Below, piece after piece: positions 1-7,953 of a DNA stretch of 64,000 nucleotides (the first letter of the stretch is position 1; each line of letters begins with the position of its first letter). The DNA comes from Niveispirillum irakense DSM 11586 (lineage in GTDB: Bacteria; Pseudomonadota; Alphaproteobacteria; Azospirillales; Azospirillaceae). The notes under the pieces are model-generated. The model made no database searches. It was not told where the DNA came from and saw nothing but the letters and a program-made list of their open reading frames with translations. Position numbers and translations under genes: made by a program. The DNA lies in NCBI RefSeq assembly GCF_000429645.1, contig NZ_AUCG01000020.1, forward strand, positions 62,001 through 126,000, read 5' to 3'.

Positions 1-2
1 TC

Positions 3-2285
3 ACCTCCTTCTGCGCCTATGCCGTGGGCAATACGGTGGGCTTTGGTCCGCTGACGGCGGGTGCGATCCGCTATCGCTTCTATACCCCCCATGGGCTGGA
101 GCCGGAGGAGGTGGCGCGCATCGTCGCCTTTGTCACCGCTACGTTCGGGCTGGGGCTGGCCGCCTGCACCGGGTTGGCCTTGCTGGTCACCGGGGATGTG
201 GTGGGGCTGGGGCTGCCCGGCTTGCTGGCCCAGGCGATCGGCGCCCTGGTCCTGGCCCTGTTGGGCGGGCTGCTGCTGTTGGCCCGCCGCCGCCGGCGCT
301 TGCGGCTGGGACAATGGGCGGTGGAACTGCCGCGCCCCCGCCTACTGCTGGGCCAGATGGCCGCGGCCCTGGTGGATATCGTGGCAGCCGGCACGGCCCT
401 GTGGCTGCTGCTGCCGCCGACAGAAATCGGCCTGCCCGCCTTCATCGCCCTTTATGCCGTGGCCGTGGGATTGGGTGTCTTGAGCCATGTGCCCGCCGGG
501 CTGGGCGTGTTCGAAACCGTGATCCTCGCCGCCATCGGCAGCCGTGCGGACACAGAGCAGGTGCTGGGCGCGCTGGTGCTGTACCGCATCATCTATCATG
601 TGGTGCCGCTGGTGCTGGCCGGGCTGGCCGTGGCCTTGCTGGAGACGCGCCGCGCCGCACTGGCGCTGGCCGGGTCGCGGGCAGGACAGATCGGCGTACG
701 GCTGGCCCCACCCGTGCTGGGTGCCCTGGCCCTGGTGCTGAGCGCCATGCTGATTTTCTCCAGCGTCACGCCGGCTGCCGATGCTGATCTGGCGCTGCTG
801 TCCGACGTTCTGCCCCTGCCCCTGCTGGAAGGGGCGCATTTCCTGTCCAGCGTGATGGGGCTGCTGCTGTTCATTGTCGCGCGCGGGCTGGTTTACCGCA
901 TGGATGGCGCCTGGTGGGCCGCCATCATCATCATCCCGCTGACCATGCTGCTGGCCCTGGCCAAGGCGCTGGCCCTGACGGAAACAGTGCTGCTGGCGGT
1001 GCTGCTGGGCCTGCTGCTGCTGACACGGGCACAGTTTTCCCGCCGCGCTTCGCTGCTGCATCAGGCTTTGACCACACGCTGGGTGGTGGCCGTGGCAACC
1101 CTGCTGCTGGCGGCCATGGCCATCCTGTTCTTCGTCTATAAGGACGTCGCCTACGCCAATGGCCTGTGGTGGCAGTTCGAATTTGCCGAAGAGGCGCCGC
1201 GCAGCCTGCGTGCCCTGCTGGGCGTCACCCTGCTGGCAGGCTTCGCCGCCGCCTGGACGCTGCTGCGCCCGGTCGCCCTGCCGGCCTCCCCCGCCACGGC
1301 GGAAGAGCTGGAACAGGCGCGGGCCATCATCGCGGCACAGCCGAAGACCGGCGCCCAACTGGCGCTGCTGGGCGACAAGAGCCTGCTTTTCTCCGAAGAT
1401 GGCCGCGCCTTCATCATGTATGGACGGCTGGGCCGGTCCTGGATTGCGCTGTTCGATCCCGTCGGCGCCCCTGATGCCTGGCCACAACTGATCTGGCGGC
1501 TGGTGGAAAGTGCGCGGGCCAGCGGTGGCCGGGCCGTCTTCTATCAGGTGTCCCCCGCCAATCTCTCCCTTTATGCCGATGCGGGTCTGACCGCCTTCAA
1601 GCTGGGGGAGGAGGCACAGGTCTACCTGCCCGATTTCGACTTGAAAGGCGCCAAGCGCGCCAATCTGCGCAATGCCATGAACCGGGCGGAACGGGAAGGC
1701 TCCATCTTCGAGATCCTGTCCGTTGAGGCTGTGAAGGCGGAGATGGAGACGCTGCGAACCATATCCAACGAATGGATGGAGGCCCATAATGTCCGGGAGA
1801 AGCGCTTCTCCCTGGGCGCCTTCGACCCCGATTACATCGTCCTGCAGCCGGTAGGCGTCTTGCGGCGGGAGGGGCGGATCGTCGCCTTCGCGTCCCTGAT
1901 GCTGACCGACGCGCACGAAGAAGCCAGCGTCGATCTGATGCGCTTTTCCAGTGCTGCCTCGCCGGGGGCGATGGAGTATCTGCTGCTGCGGCTGATCCTG
2001 CATTTCAAGGAAGCCGGCTATCAGCGCTTCAACCTGGGCATGGCGCCCCTGTCCGGCCTGTCGGCCAGCAGTGCCGCCACCATCTGGCACCGGGTGGGCC
2101 GCACCGTTTATGAACATGGTGACCGGTTCTATAATTTCAGCGGCCTGCGGGCCTTCAAGGCGAAGTTCCAGCCCCATTGGGAAGCGCGTTACATGGCCGT
2201 GTCGGGGGGCATCAACCCGATGCTGGCCCTGGCTGATGTGACTGTCCTGATCAGCGGCGGTTTGCGGGGAGTGGTGGGCAAATGA
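3..2285 (+). CDS. mprF: Phosphatidylglycerol lysyltransferase MprF (5' end cut by window edge)
   Basis: The protein makes lysyl-phosphatidylglycerol from Lys-tRNA and flips it across the inner membrane, lowering surface charge and cationic-peptide sensitivity. The frame is open from base 3, and the first residues (CAYAVGNTVGFGPLTAGAIR) are internal MprF sequence, so the true start lies left of the window; the GTG at 24 is not a start. About 760 residues are visible. A long run of hydrophobic membrane segments covers roughly the first 420, followed by a soluble DUF2156/GNAT-like catalytic domain that ends in FKAKFQPHWEARYMAV. The stop overlaps the start of the next gene by 4 bp (ATGA), so the two are translationally coupled. 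The homologue in rhizobia is called lpiA. Identity is secure; the lysyl rather than alanyl specificity is inferred from the partner gene. Confidence 0.93.
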   Translation, partial: TSFCAYAVGNTVGFGPLTAGAIRYRFYTPHGLEPEEVARIVAFVTATFGLGLAACTGLALLVTGDVVGLGLPGLLAQAIGALVLALLGGLLLLARRRRRLRLGQWAVELPRPRLLLGQMAAALVDIVAAGTALWLLLPPTEIGLPAFIALYAVAVGLGVLSHVPAGLGVFETVILAAIGSRADTEQVLGALVLYRIIYHVVPLVLAGLAVALLETRRAALALAGSRAGQIGVRLAPPVLGALALVLSAMLIFSSVTPAADADLALLSDVLPLPLLEGAHFLSSVMGLLLFIVARGLVYRMDGAWWAAIIIIPLTMLLALAKALALTETVLLAVLLGLLLLTRAQFSRRASLLHQALTTRWVVAVATLLLAAMAILFFVYKDVAYANGLWWQFEFAEEAPRSLRALLGVTLLAGFAAAWTLLRPVALPASPATAEELEQARAIIAAQPKTGAQLALLGDKSLLFSEDGRAFIMYGRLGRSWIALFDPVGAPDAWPQLIWRLVESARASGGRAVFYQVSPANLSLYADAGLTAFKLGEEAQVYLPDFDLKGAKRANLRNAMNRAEREGSIFEILSVEAVKAEMETLRTISNEWMEAHNVREKRFSLGAFDPDYIVLQPVGVLRREGRIVAFASLMLTDAHEEASVDLMRFSSAASPGAMEYLLLRLILHFKEAGYQRFNLGMAPLSGLSASSAATIWHRVGRTVYEHGDRFYNFSGLRAFKAKFQPHWEARYMAVSGGINPMLALADVTVLISGGLRGVVGK

Positions 2286-3616
2286 AGTCTTTTGGTATCG
2301 GCCTGCTGGCCGGCGCCCTGGTGGCGGGCCTGCTCTGCGGCGGTAGTGCCTGGATCATGAAGCGGGCGGCAGCCGAACGGCAGGTGGATGGCGGCCCGCT
2401 GGGGCCGGTCCGGTTGATCCGTCCGCTGGATGATATTCGCGGTGCCATCGTCCTCTTCTCCGGCCAACAGGGGTGGAACGGAACCACAGACAATCTTGCC
2501 TATCGGCTGCGGGATGCCGGTGCCCTGGTAATCGGGATTGATCTGCCCACCGCGCTGGCCCGTATGGCCAAGAGCAAAGATGACTGCCTGGATCTGCAGT
2601 GGCGCCTGCAGGATATCAGCCACCATGCCCAGGCGGGCCTGCATGCCGACCGCTATTTTCTGCCCGTACTGACGGGAACGGGGGGCGGTGGTGCGCTGGC
2701 GTTGCGCATCGCTGCCCAATCCAACCCTGCCACCATGGGCGGGGCACTGGTGGCAGACCCAACAACGGGCCTGCCCGATCTGCCGCTTTGCAATGTGCCC
2801 CCTTCCCCCCCTTCTGCCCCGCCCGTGCCAGTGCGTGTTCTGCTTGGGCCTGGGGGCGATCGGGAGCAGGCTGCAAAAGAAGTGGCGCGCCTGGGTGGCA
2901 AGCCCCCGGAAACCGTATCAGACGAGGCCTGGACGGCCCTGCAGGGGGCGTTGGAAGCGCAGATGGATGCTGCCGACGGTGATGGGGACGGGTTGGCCGC
3001 CTTGCCCCTGGTGGAACTGCCCGCCCAGCCCAGCATGGATATGATGGCCATCCTCTATTCCGGCGATGGCGGCTGGCGCGATCTGGACAAGGATATCGCG
3101 GAAAACCTGCAGGCACGTGGCATCCCCACGGTAGGCATGGATATGCTCCGCTATTACTGGGCGCCGCGCACGCCGGAGGACAGCGCCCACGACCTCTCCC
3201 GCCTGATTGAGCATTATCGGACGCGGTGGGGTGTAAAGCGGGTGCTGCTTGTCGGCTACTCCTTCGGCGCCGATGTGATGCCGCTGCTCTATAATCTTTT
3301 ACCGGCGGAAGATAAGGCAGGCATCGTGCAGCTCTCGCTGCTTGGTCTTTCGGGCGTTGCTAATTTTGAGGTGTCGGTTGGTCAATGGTTGACCAATCAA
3401 AGCAGCACGACGCGCCCAACCCGCCCTGCCCTGGCCCAGATCGCTCCCGGTCTCGTGCAATGCTTTCAGGGAGAGGAAGATAAGGACGCGATCTGCCAAA
3501 GCCTCAAGGATAAAGGCATCCAGACCATTGTGACCGGGGGTGGCCATCATTTTGATGGCGATTATGACAGGCTGGCTGATCTGATCATCCAAGGTGCAAT
3601 GGGGCAGCGGCCCTGA
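2282..3616 (+). CDS. acvB: AcvB/VirJ family serine hydrolase, probable lysyl-phosphatidylglycerol hydrolase
   Basis: This 444-residue protein has an N-terminal membrane or signal segment (about residues 5-25) followed by a periplasmic two-lobed hydrolase. The C-terminal VirJ domain begins near LYSGDGGWRDLDKDIAE and has the nucleophile motif GYSFGAD with Ser327. It ends with a conserved GGGHHFDGDY block carrying the probable catalytic His. AcvB of Agrobacterium and AtvA of Rhizobium hydrolyse lysyl-phosphatidylglycerol made by the neighbouring MprF/LpiA. The 4-bp ATGA overlap with mprF here supports the same paired function. A hairpin at 3619-3657 ends the operon. The family call is solid; the substrate is inferred from homologues and context. 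Confidence 0.9.
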   Translation: MKSFGIGLLAGALVAGLLCGGSAWIMKRAAAERQVDGGPLGPVRLIRPLDDIRGAIVLFSGQQGWNGTTDNLAYRLRDAGALVIGIDLPTALARMAKSKDDCLDLQWRLQDISHHAQAGLHADRYFLPVLTGTGGGGALALRIAAQSNPATMGGALVADPTTGLPDLPLCNVPPSPPSAPPVPVRVLLGPGGDREQAAKEVARLGGKPPETVSDEAWTALQGALEAQMDAADGDGDGLAALPLVELPAQPSMDMMAILYSGDGGWRDLDKDIAENLQARGIPTVGMDMLRYYWAPRTPEDSAHDLSRLIEHYRTRWGVKRVLLVGYSFGADVMPLLYNLLPAEDKAGIVQLSLLGLSGVANFEVSVGQWLTNQSSTTRPTRPALAQIAPGLVQCFQGEEDKDAICQSLKDKGIQTIVTGGGHHFDGDYDRLADLIIQGAMGQRP

Positions 3617-3618
3617 TA

Positions 3619-3657
3619 AAAGCCGGGCAGATAAGGCCGCTTCATCTGCCCGGCTTT
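3619..3657. terminator. Bidirectional hairpin between acvB and pirin gene
   Basis: A perfect 14-bp inverted repeat (arms 3619-3632 and 3644-3657, 11-nt loop) lies between the stops of the convergent acvB and pirin genes. The stem begins with AAA and ends with TTT, so it can act in both directions. It is short of a long T run. Confidence 0.75.
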
Positions 3658-3669
3658 CCGTCTCCCAGG

Positions 3670-4575
3670 TCAGTCCGGCAGGGGGATGAATTCGGTTTCA
3701 CCCGGCACTTTGGGGAAGCGATTGGCCTTCCAATCAGCCTTTGCATCCTCGATCCGCTCCTTGGAACTGGAAACGAAATTCCACCAGATATACCGGGGAC
3801 CATCCATAGGCTCCCCGCCGAACAGCAGCACACGGGCTGCGGTTACGCCGGTGACGACAATCTCGTCCCCTTCGCGCAGAACCAGCAACACGCCGCCGCC
3901 ATCGCTGTTGACGGCATGGCGGTCGCCCGCAATTTCAATCTCCCCGCTGGAGAGATAAAGCGCGCGTTCCGCATGGGCGGCGGGAATGGCGATGCGGGCG
4001 CCGGGCACCAGCAGGATTTCCGCATACACTGTCTCTGACAATGTGCGCACGGGAGAGGCGGCACCGAATAATTCCCCGGCGATCAGACGCAGCCAGACGC
4101 CGCCATCTTCAATCACCGGCAGGCTGTCAGCGGTATAGTGCGTGAATTCCGGGGCGATTTCCTCGTACCGCTGGGGCAGGGCCACCCAGCTTTGAATACC
4201 TGACAGGGCGTTGCCATGGCTGCGCTGGCTGGCTTCTGTGCGCTCTGAATGGGCAATGCCGCTGCCGGCTGTCATCCAGTTAATCTCGCCAGGGCGGATT
4301 GGTTGCACAGAGCCCAGGCTGTCCCGGTGCAGGATTTCCCCTTCGAACAGGTAAGTAACGGTAGAAAGCCCGATATGGGGATGCGGCCGTACATCCAGCC
4401 CTGTGCCTGCAGGCAGATATCCAGGCCCCATCTGATCCCAGAAAATAAAGGGACCAACCATTCGTCGCTTAACCGTTGGTAATGCCCGGCGAACTTCAAA
4501 GCCCCCGACATCATGACTGCGTGGCACAACGATCAGACTGACCGGGCCATCTGGTTCGCTGGTGGGCAGCGTCAT
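3670..4575 (-). CDS. Pirin family protein (cupin)
   Basis: This bicupin protein of about 301 residues has the pirin metal-site signature RPHPHIGLSTVTYLFEGE, followed about 40 residues later by AHSE, which supply the usual three His and one Glu ligands. Bacterial pirins bind Fe or other metals; some are quercetin 2,3-dioxygenases, others are redox or stress-linked regulators. The C-terminal cupin (EIEIAGDRHAV to VTAARVLLFGGEPM) is normal. I place the start at the ATG at 4575 because AAGGAGAG lies about 6 bases upstream; a GTG at 4581 would sit on top of that site. The gene is convergent with acvB, and its upstream region is the iteron array. Substrate unknown. Confidence 0.9.
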   Translation of the reverse strand: MTLPTSEPDGPVSLIVVPRSHDVGGFEVRRALPTVKRRMVGPFIFWDQMGPGYLPAGTGLDVRPHPHIGLSTVTYLFEGEILHRDSLGSVQPIRPGEINWMTAGSGIAHSERTEASQRSHGNALSGIQSWVALPQRYEEIAPEFTHYTADSLPVIEDGGVWLRLIAGELFGAASPVRTLSETVYAEILLVPGARIAIPAAHAERALYLSSGEIEIAGDRHAVNSDGGGVLLVLREGDEIVVTGVTAARVLLFGGEPMDGPRYIWWNFVSSSKERIEDAKADWKANRFPKVPGETEFIPLPD

Positions 4576-5396
4576 TGTCACTCTCCTTGATGTCCGGCGG
4601 AAGCCAGCGTGCAGGGGATCAAGGATGTGGGAAGGCTGATCGAGCCGTCAATCTCAACAGGGCAGATCATGTCGGTTTTGTTCAAAAATGCCAGTCTTTC
4701 CGTATGCTGGTTTTGTCCTTTCCCGCTTTTTTCATCCTCTGCCTGTTGTCTCAAATATCCTCAAACCCGTTTATCCGTTCGTTAGATTCCATAGATTCAG
4801 GATTCATAGTTCAGGGCCGCAATTTCGCTTTGATATCATCAACTTGGGTGGGCTTCCTGTGTCATATCTCCCGTCTCTGTGTGCCACAGCTTACGAGTCC
4901 TTGTGACACATCTCCCGGTTCCTTGTGCCGTGCTGTACGGCTATCTGTAACGGCGCTCACGGGGGGAGTTGCCTTGCTGTGCCATATATCCCGGCCTGTT
5001 TTTACGCATCTGGTCCATGTGCCGGGGCAGGGCGCTTTCCCATTCTTTGTGCCAAATCGCACGGTTTGTCGGTGTTGGGCAGGCTTATTGTGCCGGATCT
5101 CCAGGGGGGCAACCCGGATTCTGTGCCGGATCTCACGGTTTTTAGGGTCTGAAGCCGGAGTCTTGAGGGTCAATTGCGACTCTGTGCCGAATCTTACGTT
5201 ACCAAATGAAGTCAGAAGCTGACCTTGTGCCGAATCTCACGGTGCGGAATCGGGGTTGAGGGTGCTTATTGTGCCATGTTGCACGGGTTTGATGATTCCC
5301 ACTTGATCCTGTGCCTATGATCAGGCTGCCTGTCACAGTGACAAAGCGCACGGTCAAAGCCACAGGCTTGCGCTTTTGAAATTGAGGGGGGAGGGC
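4576..5396. other. Probable replication origin (oriV) of a chromid or megaplasmid
   Basis: This 820-base stretch has no credible gene. The left part (about 4720-4850) is AT-richer than its surroundings and has three close GATTC words (4787-4812), as expected of an unwinding region. The rest is filled with degenerate 16-bp iterons and abuts the rep gene. A 215-codon open frame crossing it is rejected because it only reads through the repeats. Assignment as oriV rests on iterons next to a Rep_3 initiator; I found no strong DnaA box. Confidence 0.7.
4858..5352 (+). repeat. Iteron array, consensus TGTGCCNNATCTCACG
   Basis: Twelve or so direct copies of a degenerate 16-bp word start at 4858, 4880, 4902, 4924, 4946, 4978, 5048, 5089, 5122, 5183, 5226, 5270 and weakly 5337. 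The first five are spaced exactly 22 bp apart, two helical turns. The later ones are spaced 32 to 70 bp. The best copies are TGTGCCGGATCTCACG (5122) and TGTGCCGAATCTCACG (5226). All face the same way, towards rep. Such arrays bind the Rep initiator to start and limit replication, and the copies nearest rep could also mediate autorepression. Confidence 0.85.
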
Positions 5397-6731
5397 ATGG
5401 CGGCAAGTGCGATGGCGACAAAGCCAGAAATGGTGCGGCCCCGGATCAGCGGCAATGTGCTGGACCTGTCCACCGATCCCACCTTGCCCAAACCCCGCAC
5501 CCAGATTGAGGTGGTGGAAACCGGGAACGGCCTGACCCTGGCCGATCGCAAGCTGTTCAATGTGTTGCTGGCCTATAGCTGGGACAAGCTGGCCGATGCG
5601 GATGCGCCGCTGCCGCCTTTCCGTGCCTCCACCGCCGATCTGCGCCGCGCCATCGGCGATGATACGGAAAGCAATAATGTCCGCCTGCGTCAGTCTTTCG
5701 ATCGGCTGATGCAGACCCTTGTCCGCTTCCCTTATTGGAGCGAGGCGGACCAGCAATTAAAGGAAGGTGGCTCTCCCCTGCTGGCCTTCCGCGCCTTGCC
5801 GCGTGGTGCCGGCTATGCGGAGTGGGAGTTTCCGCCCAAATTGCGCCCCCTGCTGGCAAAGCCGGGCGCCTGGGCGCGCATCCATCTGGCGATCTGTGCC
5901 CAGTTTTCCTCAAAATACTCCCTGGCGCTGTATGAGCTGTTGAGCCTTAGGGTCAATTTGAGGGAACCGCGCTGGGAAGTGACCATTGATGATGTGCGGG
6001 AAAGCCTGGGCTGTGGTGACAAGATGCCCAATTACGCGCATTTCCAGCGCCGGGTTCTGGATCCGGCTGTCAGTGAAATCAATGAGTTGAGCGGTCTGAC
6101 CATTGGCTATACCGAAATCCGTTCCCATGGGCGCGGCCGCAAGGTGGAAAAGCTGATCTTCGATGTGAAGAAGAAATCCAACAGCGATCTGGTGGCCACC
6201 GCGCGGATTACGGAGTTCGCCAAGGCCCCGGTTGGCCGGGGCCATCATGCCAATGACCGGGATCAGGACACGCCGGACCTGGAAGATGGCCGCACCGACC
6301 GCGAGCGGGGGCCGGCGGGCGTGCTGGGCTTGATCCAGCGCGTTTCCCTGGCCGTGGTGGATGAGCTGGTGGCGCAATATCCTGACGTGGATATGCAGAC
6401 GGCCATTTTCAGTTGGGCGGAATGGGCGATGCGGCAGAAGGAGCCGTGCCGTAACCCGTCTGCCGCCTTCCGTGCGTGGCTGGAAAAACTGCACCCCACC
6501 GCTTCCGGCCCGGTCCAGATCGCCCCGCCAGGGGCGGAGCCGGCACCCCTGTCCGCCAATGCCCAACGGGCGGCCCATTGGCTTTCGGGCGAGCCTTATG
6601 GCGTGCGGGCCAAATGGTATCGCCGCGCCAAGGAACTGGGGGCAGTGGAGATGCGGGCAGCAACGGCCCCGGCCAACCTGCCGCGCTGGATCGCCCTTGT
6701 AGCGGACGAGGTTTGCGCAGGTATGCGGTAA
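5397..6731 (+). CDS. Replication initiator protein, Rep_3 family (RepA/RepE type)
   Basis: The 444-residue initiator has two winged-helix domains. WH1 covers roughly residues 40-150 (LTLADRKLFNVLLAYSWD and the following helices) and WH2 roughly 160-265 (SSKYSLALYELLSLRVNLREPRWEVTIDDVRESLG to VEKLIFDVKKK). A long, less conserved C-terminal extension follows. It should bind the iterons just upstream. I use the ATG at 5397, which has GGGGGGAGGG immediately upstream; a TTG 21 bases earlier is possible but lacks a site. The gene is convergent with parB across a strong hairpin. A Rep_3 initiator rather than RepABC is typical of many Rhodospirillales replicons. Confidence 0.88.
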   Translation: MAASAMATKPEMVRPRISGNVLDLSTDPTLPKPRTQIEVVETGNGLTLADRKLFNVLLAYSWDKLADADAPLPPFRASTADLRRAIGDDTESNNVRLRQSFDRLMQTLVRFPYWSEADQQLKEGGSPLLAFRALPRGAGYAEWEFPPKLRPLLAKPGAWARIHLAICAQFSSKYSLALYELLSLRVNLREPRWEVTIDDVRESLGCGDKMPNYAHFQRRVLDPAVSEINELSGLTIGYTEIRSHGRGRKVEKLIFDVKKKSNSDLVATARITEFAKAPVGRGHHANDRDQDTPDLEDGRTDRERGPAGVLGLIQRVSLAVVDELVAQYPDVDMQTAIFSWAEWAMRQKEPCRNPSAAFRAWLEKLHPTASGPVQIAPPGAEPAPLSANAQRAAHWLSGEPYGVRAKWYRRAKELGAVEMRAATAPANLPRWIALVADEVCAGMR

Positions 6732-6781
6732 GTTATTCAAACTTATACTAGATTTTGTCCGGTGGAGGTTGGTTCAACTTA

Positions 6782-6869
6782 TACCATCACCCCGGCGCAG
6801 GCCGGGGTCCAGGGTCACAAGCGCGTTGCTCTACGAAACTGGACCCCGGCCTGCGCCGGGGTGATGGTA
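6782..6869. repeat. REP-like long palindrome with 31-bp perfect arms
   Basis: The arms 6782-6812 and 6839-6869 are perfect reverse complements separated by a 26-nt spacer. The core is CACCCCGGCGCAGGCCGGGG, a dispersed palindromic word seen in many alphaproteobacterial genomes that often yields spurious TPACAGV-type peptides. A 64-codon frame through it is such an artefact. It lies between the rep stop and the rep/parB terminator, and transcripts would fold into a very stable stem. Confidence 0.8.
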
Positions 6870-6964
6870 GTGAGAATAATTTCAGATTCCAACATAACCC
6901 TGACGAACTCTAAGTCGCCGAAGGCCAAGCCGCCGGATGGCGGCGCCCGACGTTGAGGAATTGG

Positions 6965-7024
6965 CATACAGATAATAAAAATGGCGGCTCCGATATCCGG
7001 GCCGCCATTTTTATTATCTGTATG
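6965..7024. terminator. Bidirectional terminator between rep and parB, 24-bp perfect stem
   Basis: The arms 6965-6988 and 7001-7024 are perfect reverse complements with a 12-nt loop. Each arm is AT-rich at the outside (ATAATAAAAA / TTTTTATTAT) and GC-rich at the loop (GGCGGC / GCCGCC), so both strands give a GC stem followed by U-rich sequence. It separates the convergent rep and parAB transcripts. Confidence 0.85.
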
Positions 7025-7032
7025 TATCCTGG

Positions 7033-7953
7033 TTAGCCGATGGCGCTGTCAATGCGCTGGGCATAATCCAGCAGGCGGTCACGGAAATCAGCCAAGCGCT
7101 GGCGCTCCTTGCTGCTGAGCTGGTCGCGACTCTGTGCCAAAAGTTCCGCCCCTTGCGCCAGGTTTTGCTCCATCCGGCCGATTTGGGAGAGAAACTGTTT
7201 TGTCGTCAGATCCTTGGCCGGTTTCGGGGCGGGCGTGCCCCCGCCTTCCTGCCGGGCACGGGCATCGCGGGCTTCCCGGACAGTCAGGCCCTGGCGCTTG
7301 GCCTTCTCCCACAACGGTAATTGCTGGGCCGGTTCCATTCGTGCCAGTTCCAGCAGCACCGCCTTCGGCATCTCACTGTGTGACGTCACACAGTCGCGCT
7401 GGATATCGGGATGCAGCTTCAGCAGGGTCAGGGTGGTATTCACCTCCGTGCGTGAGCGGCCCAGAAGCTCGCCCACTTCCTCCTGATGATAGTCGTGGGT
7501 TTCAATCAGGCGGCGGATGCCTTCCGCCTCTTCCACCGGGCTGAGATCGACACGCTGCAGGTTTTCGATCAGCGCGATCTGCTCGGTATTGGTTTCGGCC
7601 GGCAGGATATGGGCCATGATCCGGCCCAACCCCGCCATTTCCGCCGCCCGCCAGCGCCGCTCCCCAGCCACCAGCATGAAATGCTTGGGCTCTGTCGGGT
7701 GGGGCGTGACCAGGATGGGGGAAAGCTGGCCCACCTCCCGCAGCGAATGGGACAGTGCCTGCAGCTCCGTCGCATCAAAATGCCGACGCGGCTGGTACGG
7801 GTTGGGCACCACATCGGTCAACCGTAGCATGACCGTGTCGCGCAGCCCTTCCGTATTGCCGAACAGAAGATCGGCGCCGGGACGTTCCAGGCTTTCACCG
7901 ATGCTTTTCACCACGGGCTGCTGGGCCCCCGCCTTGCGCCAATTCTTAACCAT
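7033..7953 (-). CDS. parB: ParB partition protein (CTPase clamp, centromere binding)
   Basis: The 306-residue protein has an N-terminal ParB/Srx domain with the segment VPNPYQPRRHFD (about residues 49-60), the CTP-binding motif GERRWRA (97-103) and ENLQR (130-134). An HTH follows at roughly 156-178 (EEVGELLGRSRTEVNTTLTLL), then a linker and a C-terminal dimerisation region. ParB loads on parS and spreads, with ParA segregating the replicon. Its start overlaps the end of parA by 8 bp, so the two are coupled. An unusual feature is the 20-bp palindrome at 7375-7394 inside the reading frame (codons 187-193). Confidence 0.93.
   Translation of the reverse strand: MVKNWRKAGAQQPVVKSIGESLERPGADLLFGNTEGLRDTVMLRLTDVVPNPYQPRRHFDATELQALSHSLREVGQLSPILVTPHPTEPKHFMLVAGERRWRAAEMAGLGRIMAHILPAETNTEQIALIENLQRVDLSPVEEAEGIRRLIETHDYHQEEVGELLGRSRTEVNTTLTLLKLHPDIQRDCVTSHSEMPKAVLLELARMEPAQQLPLWEKAKRQGLTVREARDARARQEGGGTPAPKPAKDLTTKQFLSQIGRMEQNLAQGAELLAQSRDQLSSKERQRLADFRDRLLDYAQRIDSAIG
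7375..7394. promoter_or_regulatory. parS: Candidate parS centromere site inside parB
   Basis: This is a perfect 20-bp palindrome, ACTGTGTGACGTCACACAGT, within the parB coding sequence. An 18-bp core identical to it recurs at 9064-9081 next to the iterons. Two perfect copies, both inside the partition module, make a ParB-binding site the simplest reading. The sequence differs from the widespread chromosomal parS (TGTTTCACGTGAAACA), as expected for a secondary replicon. Confidence 0.6.

Noticed and set aside
342-2177. 611-codon antisense frame opposite mprF
   Set aside because: Gln/His/Gly-rich composition typical of the antisense of a high-GC gene; the sense strand has clear MprF homology.
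4575-5222. 215-codon open frame upstream of rep
   Set aside because: It only reads through the iteron array, has no family resemblance and no convincing ribosome site.
6762-6956. 64-codon frame encoding TPAQAGVQ / TPACAGV
   Set aside because: It is the translation of the REP-like palindrome, a well-known annotation artefact.
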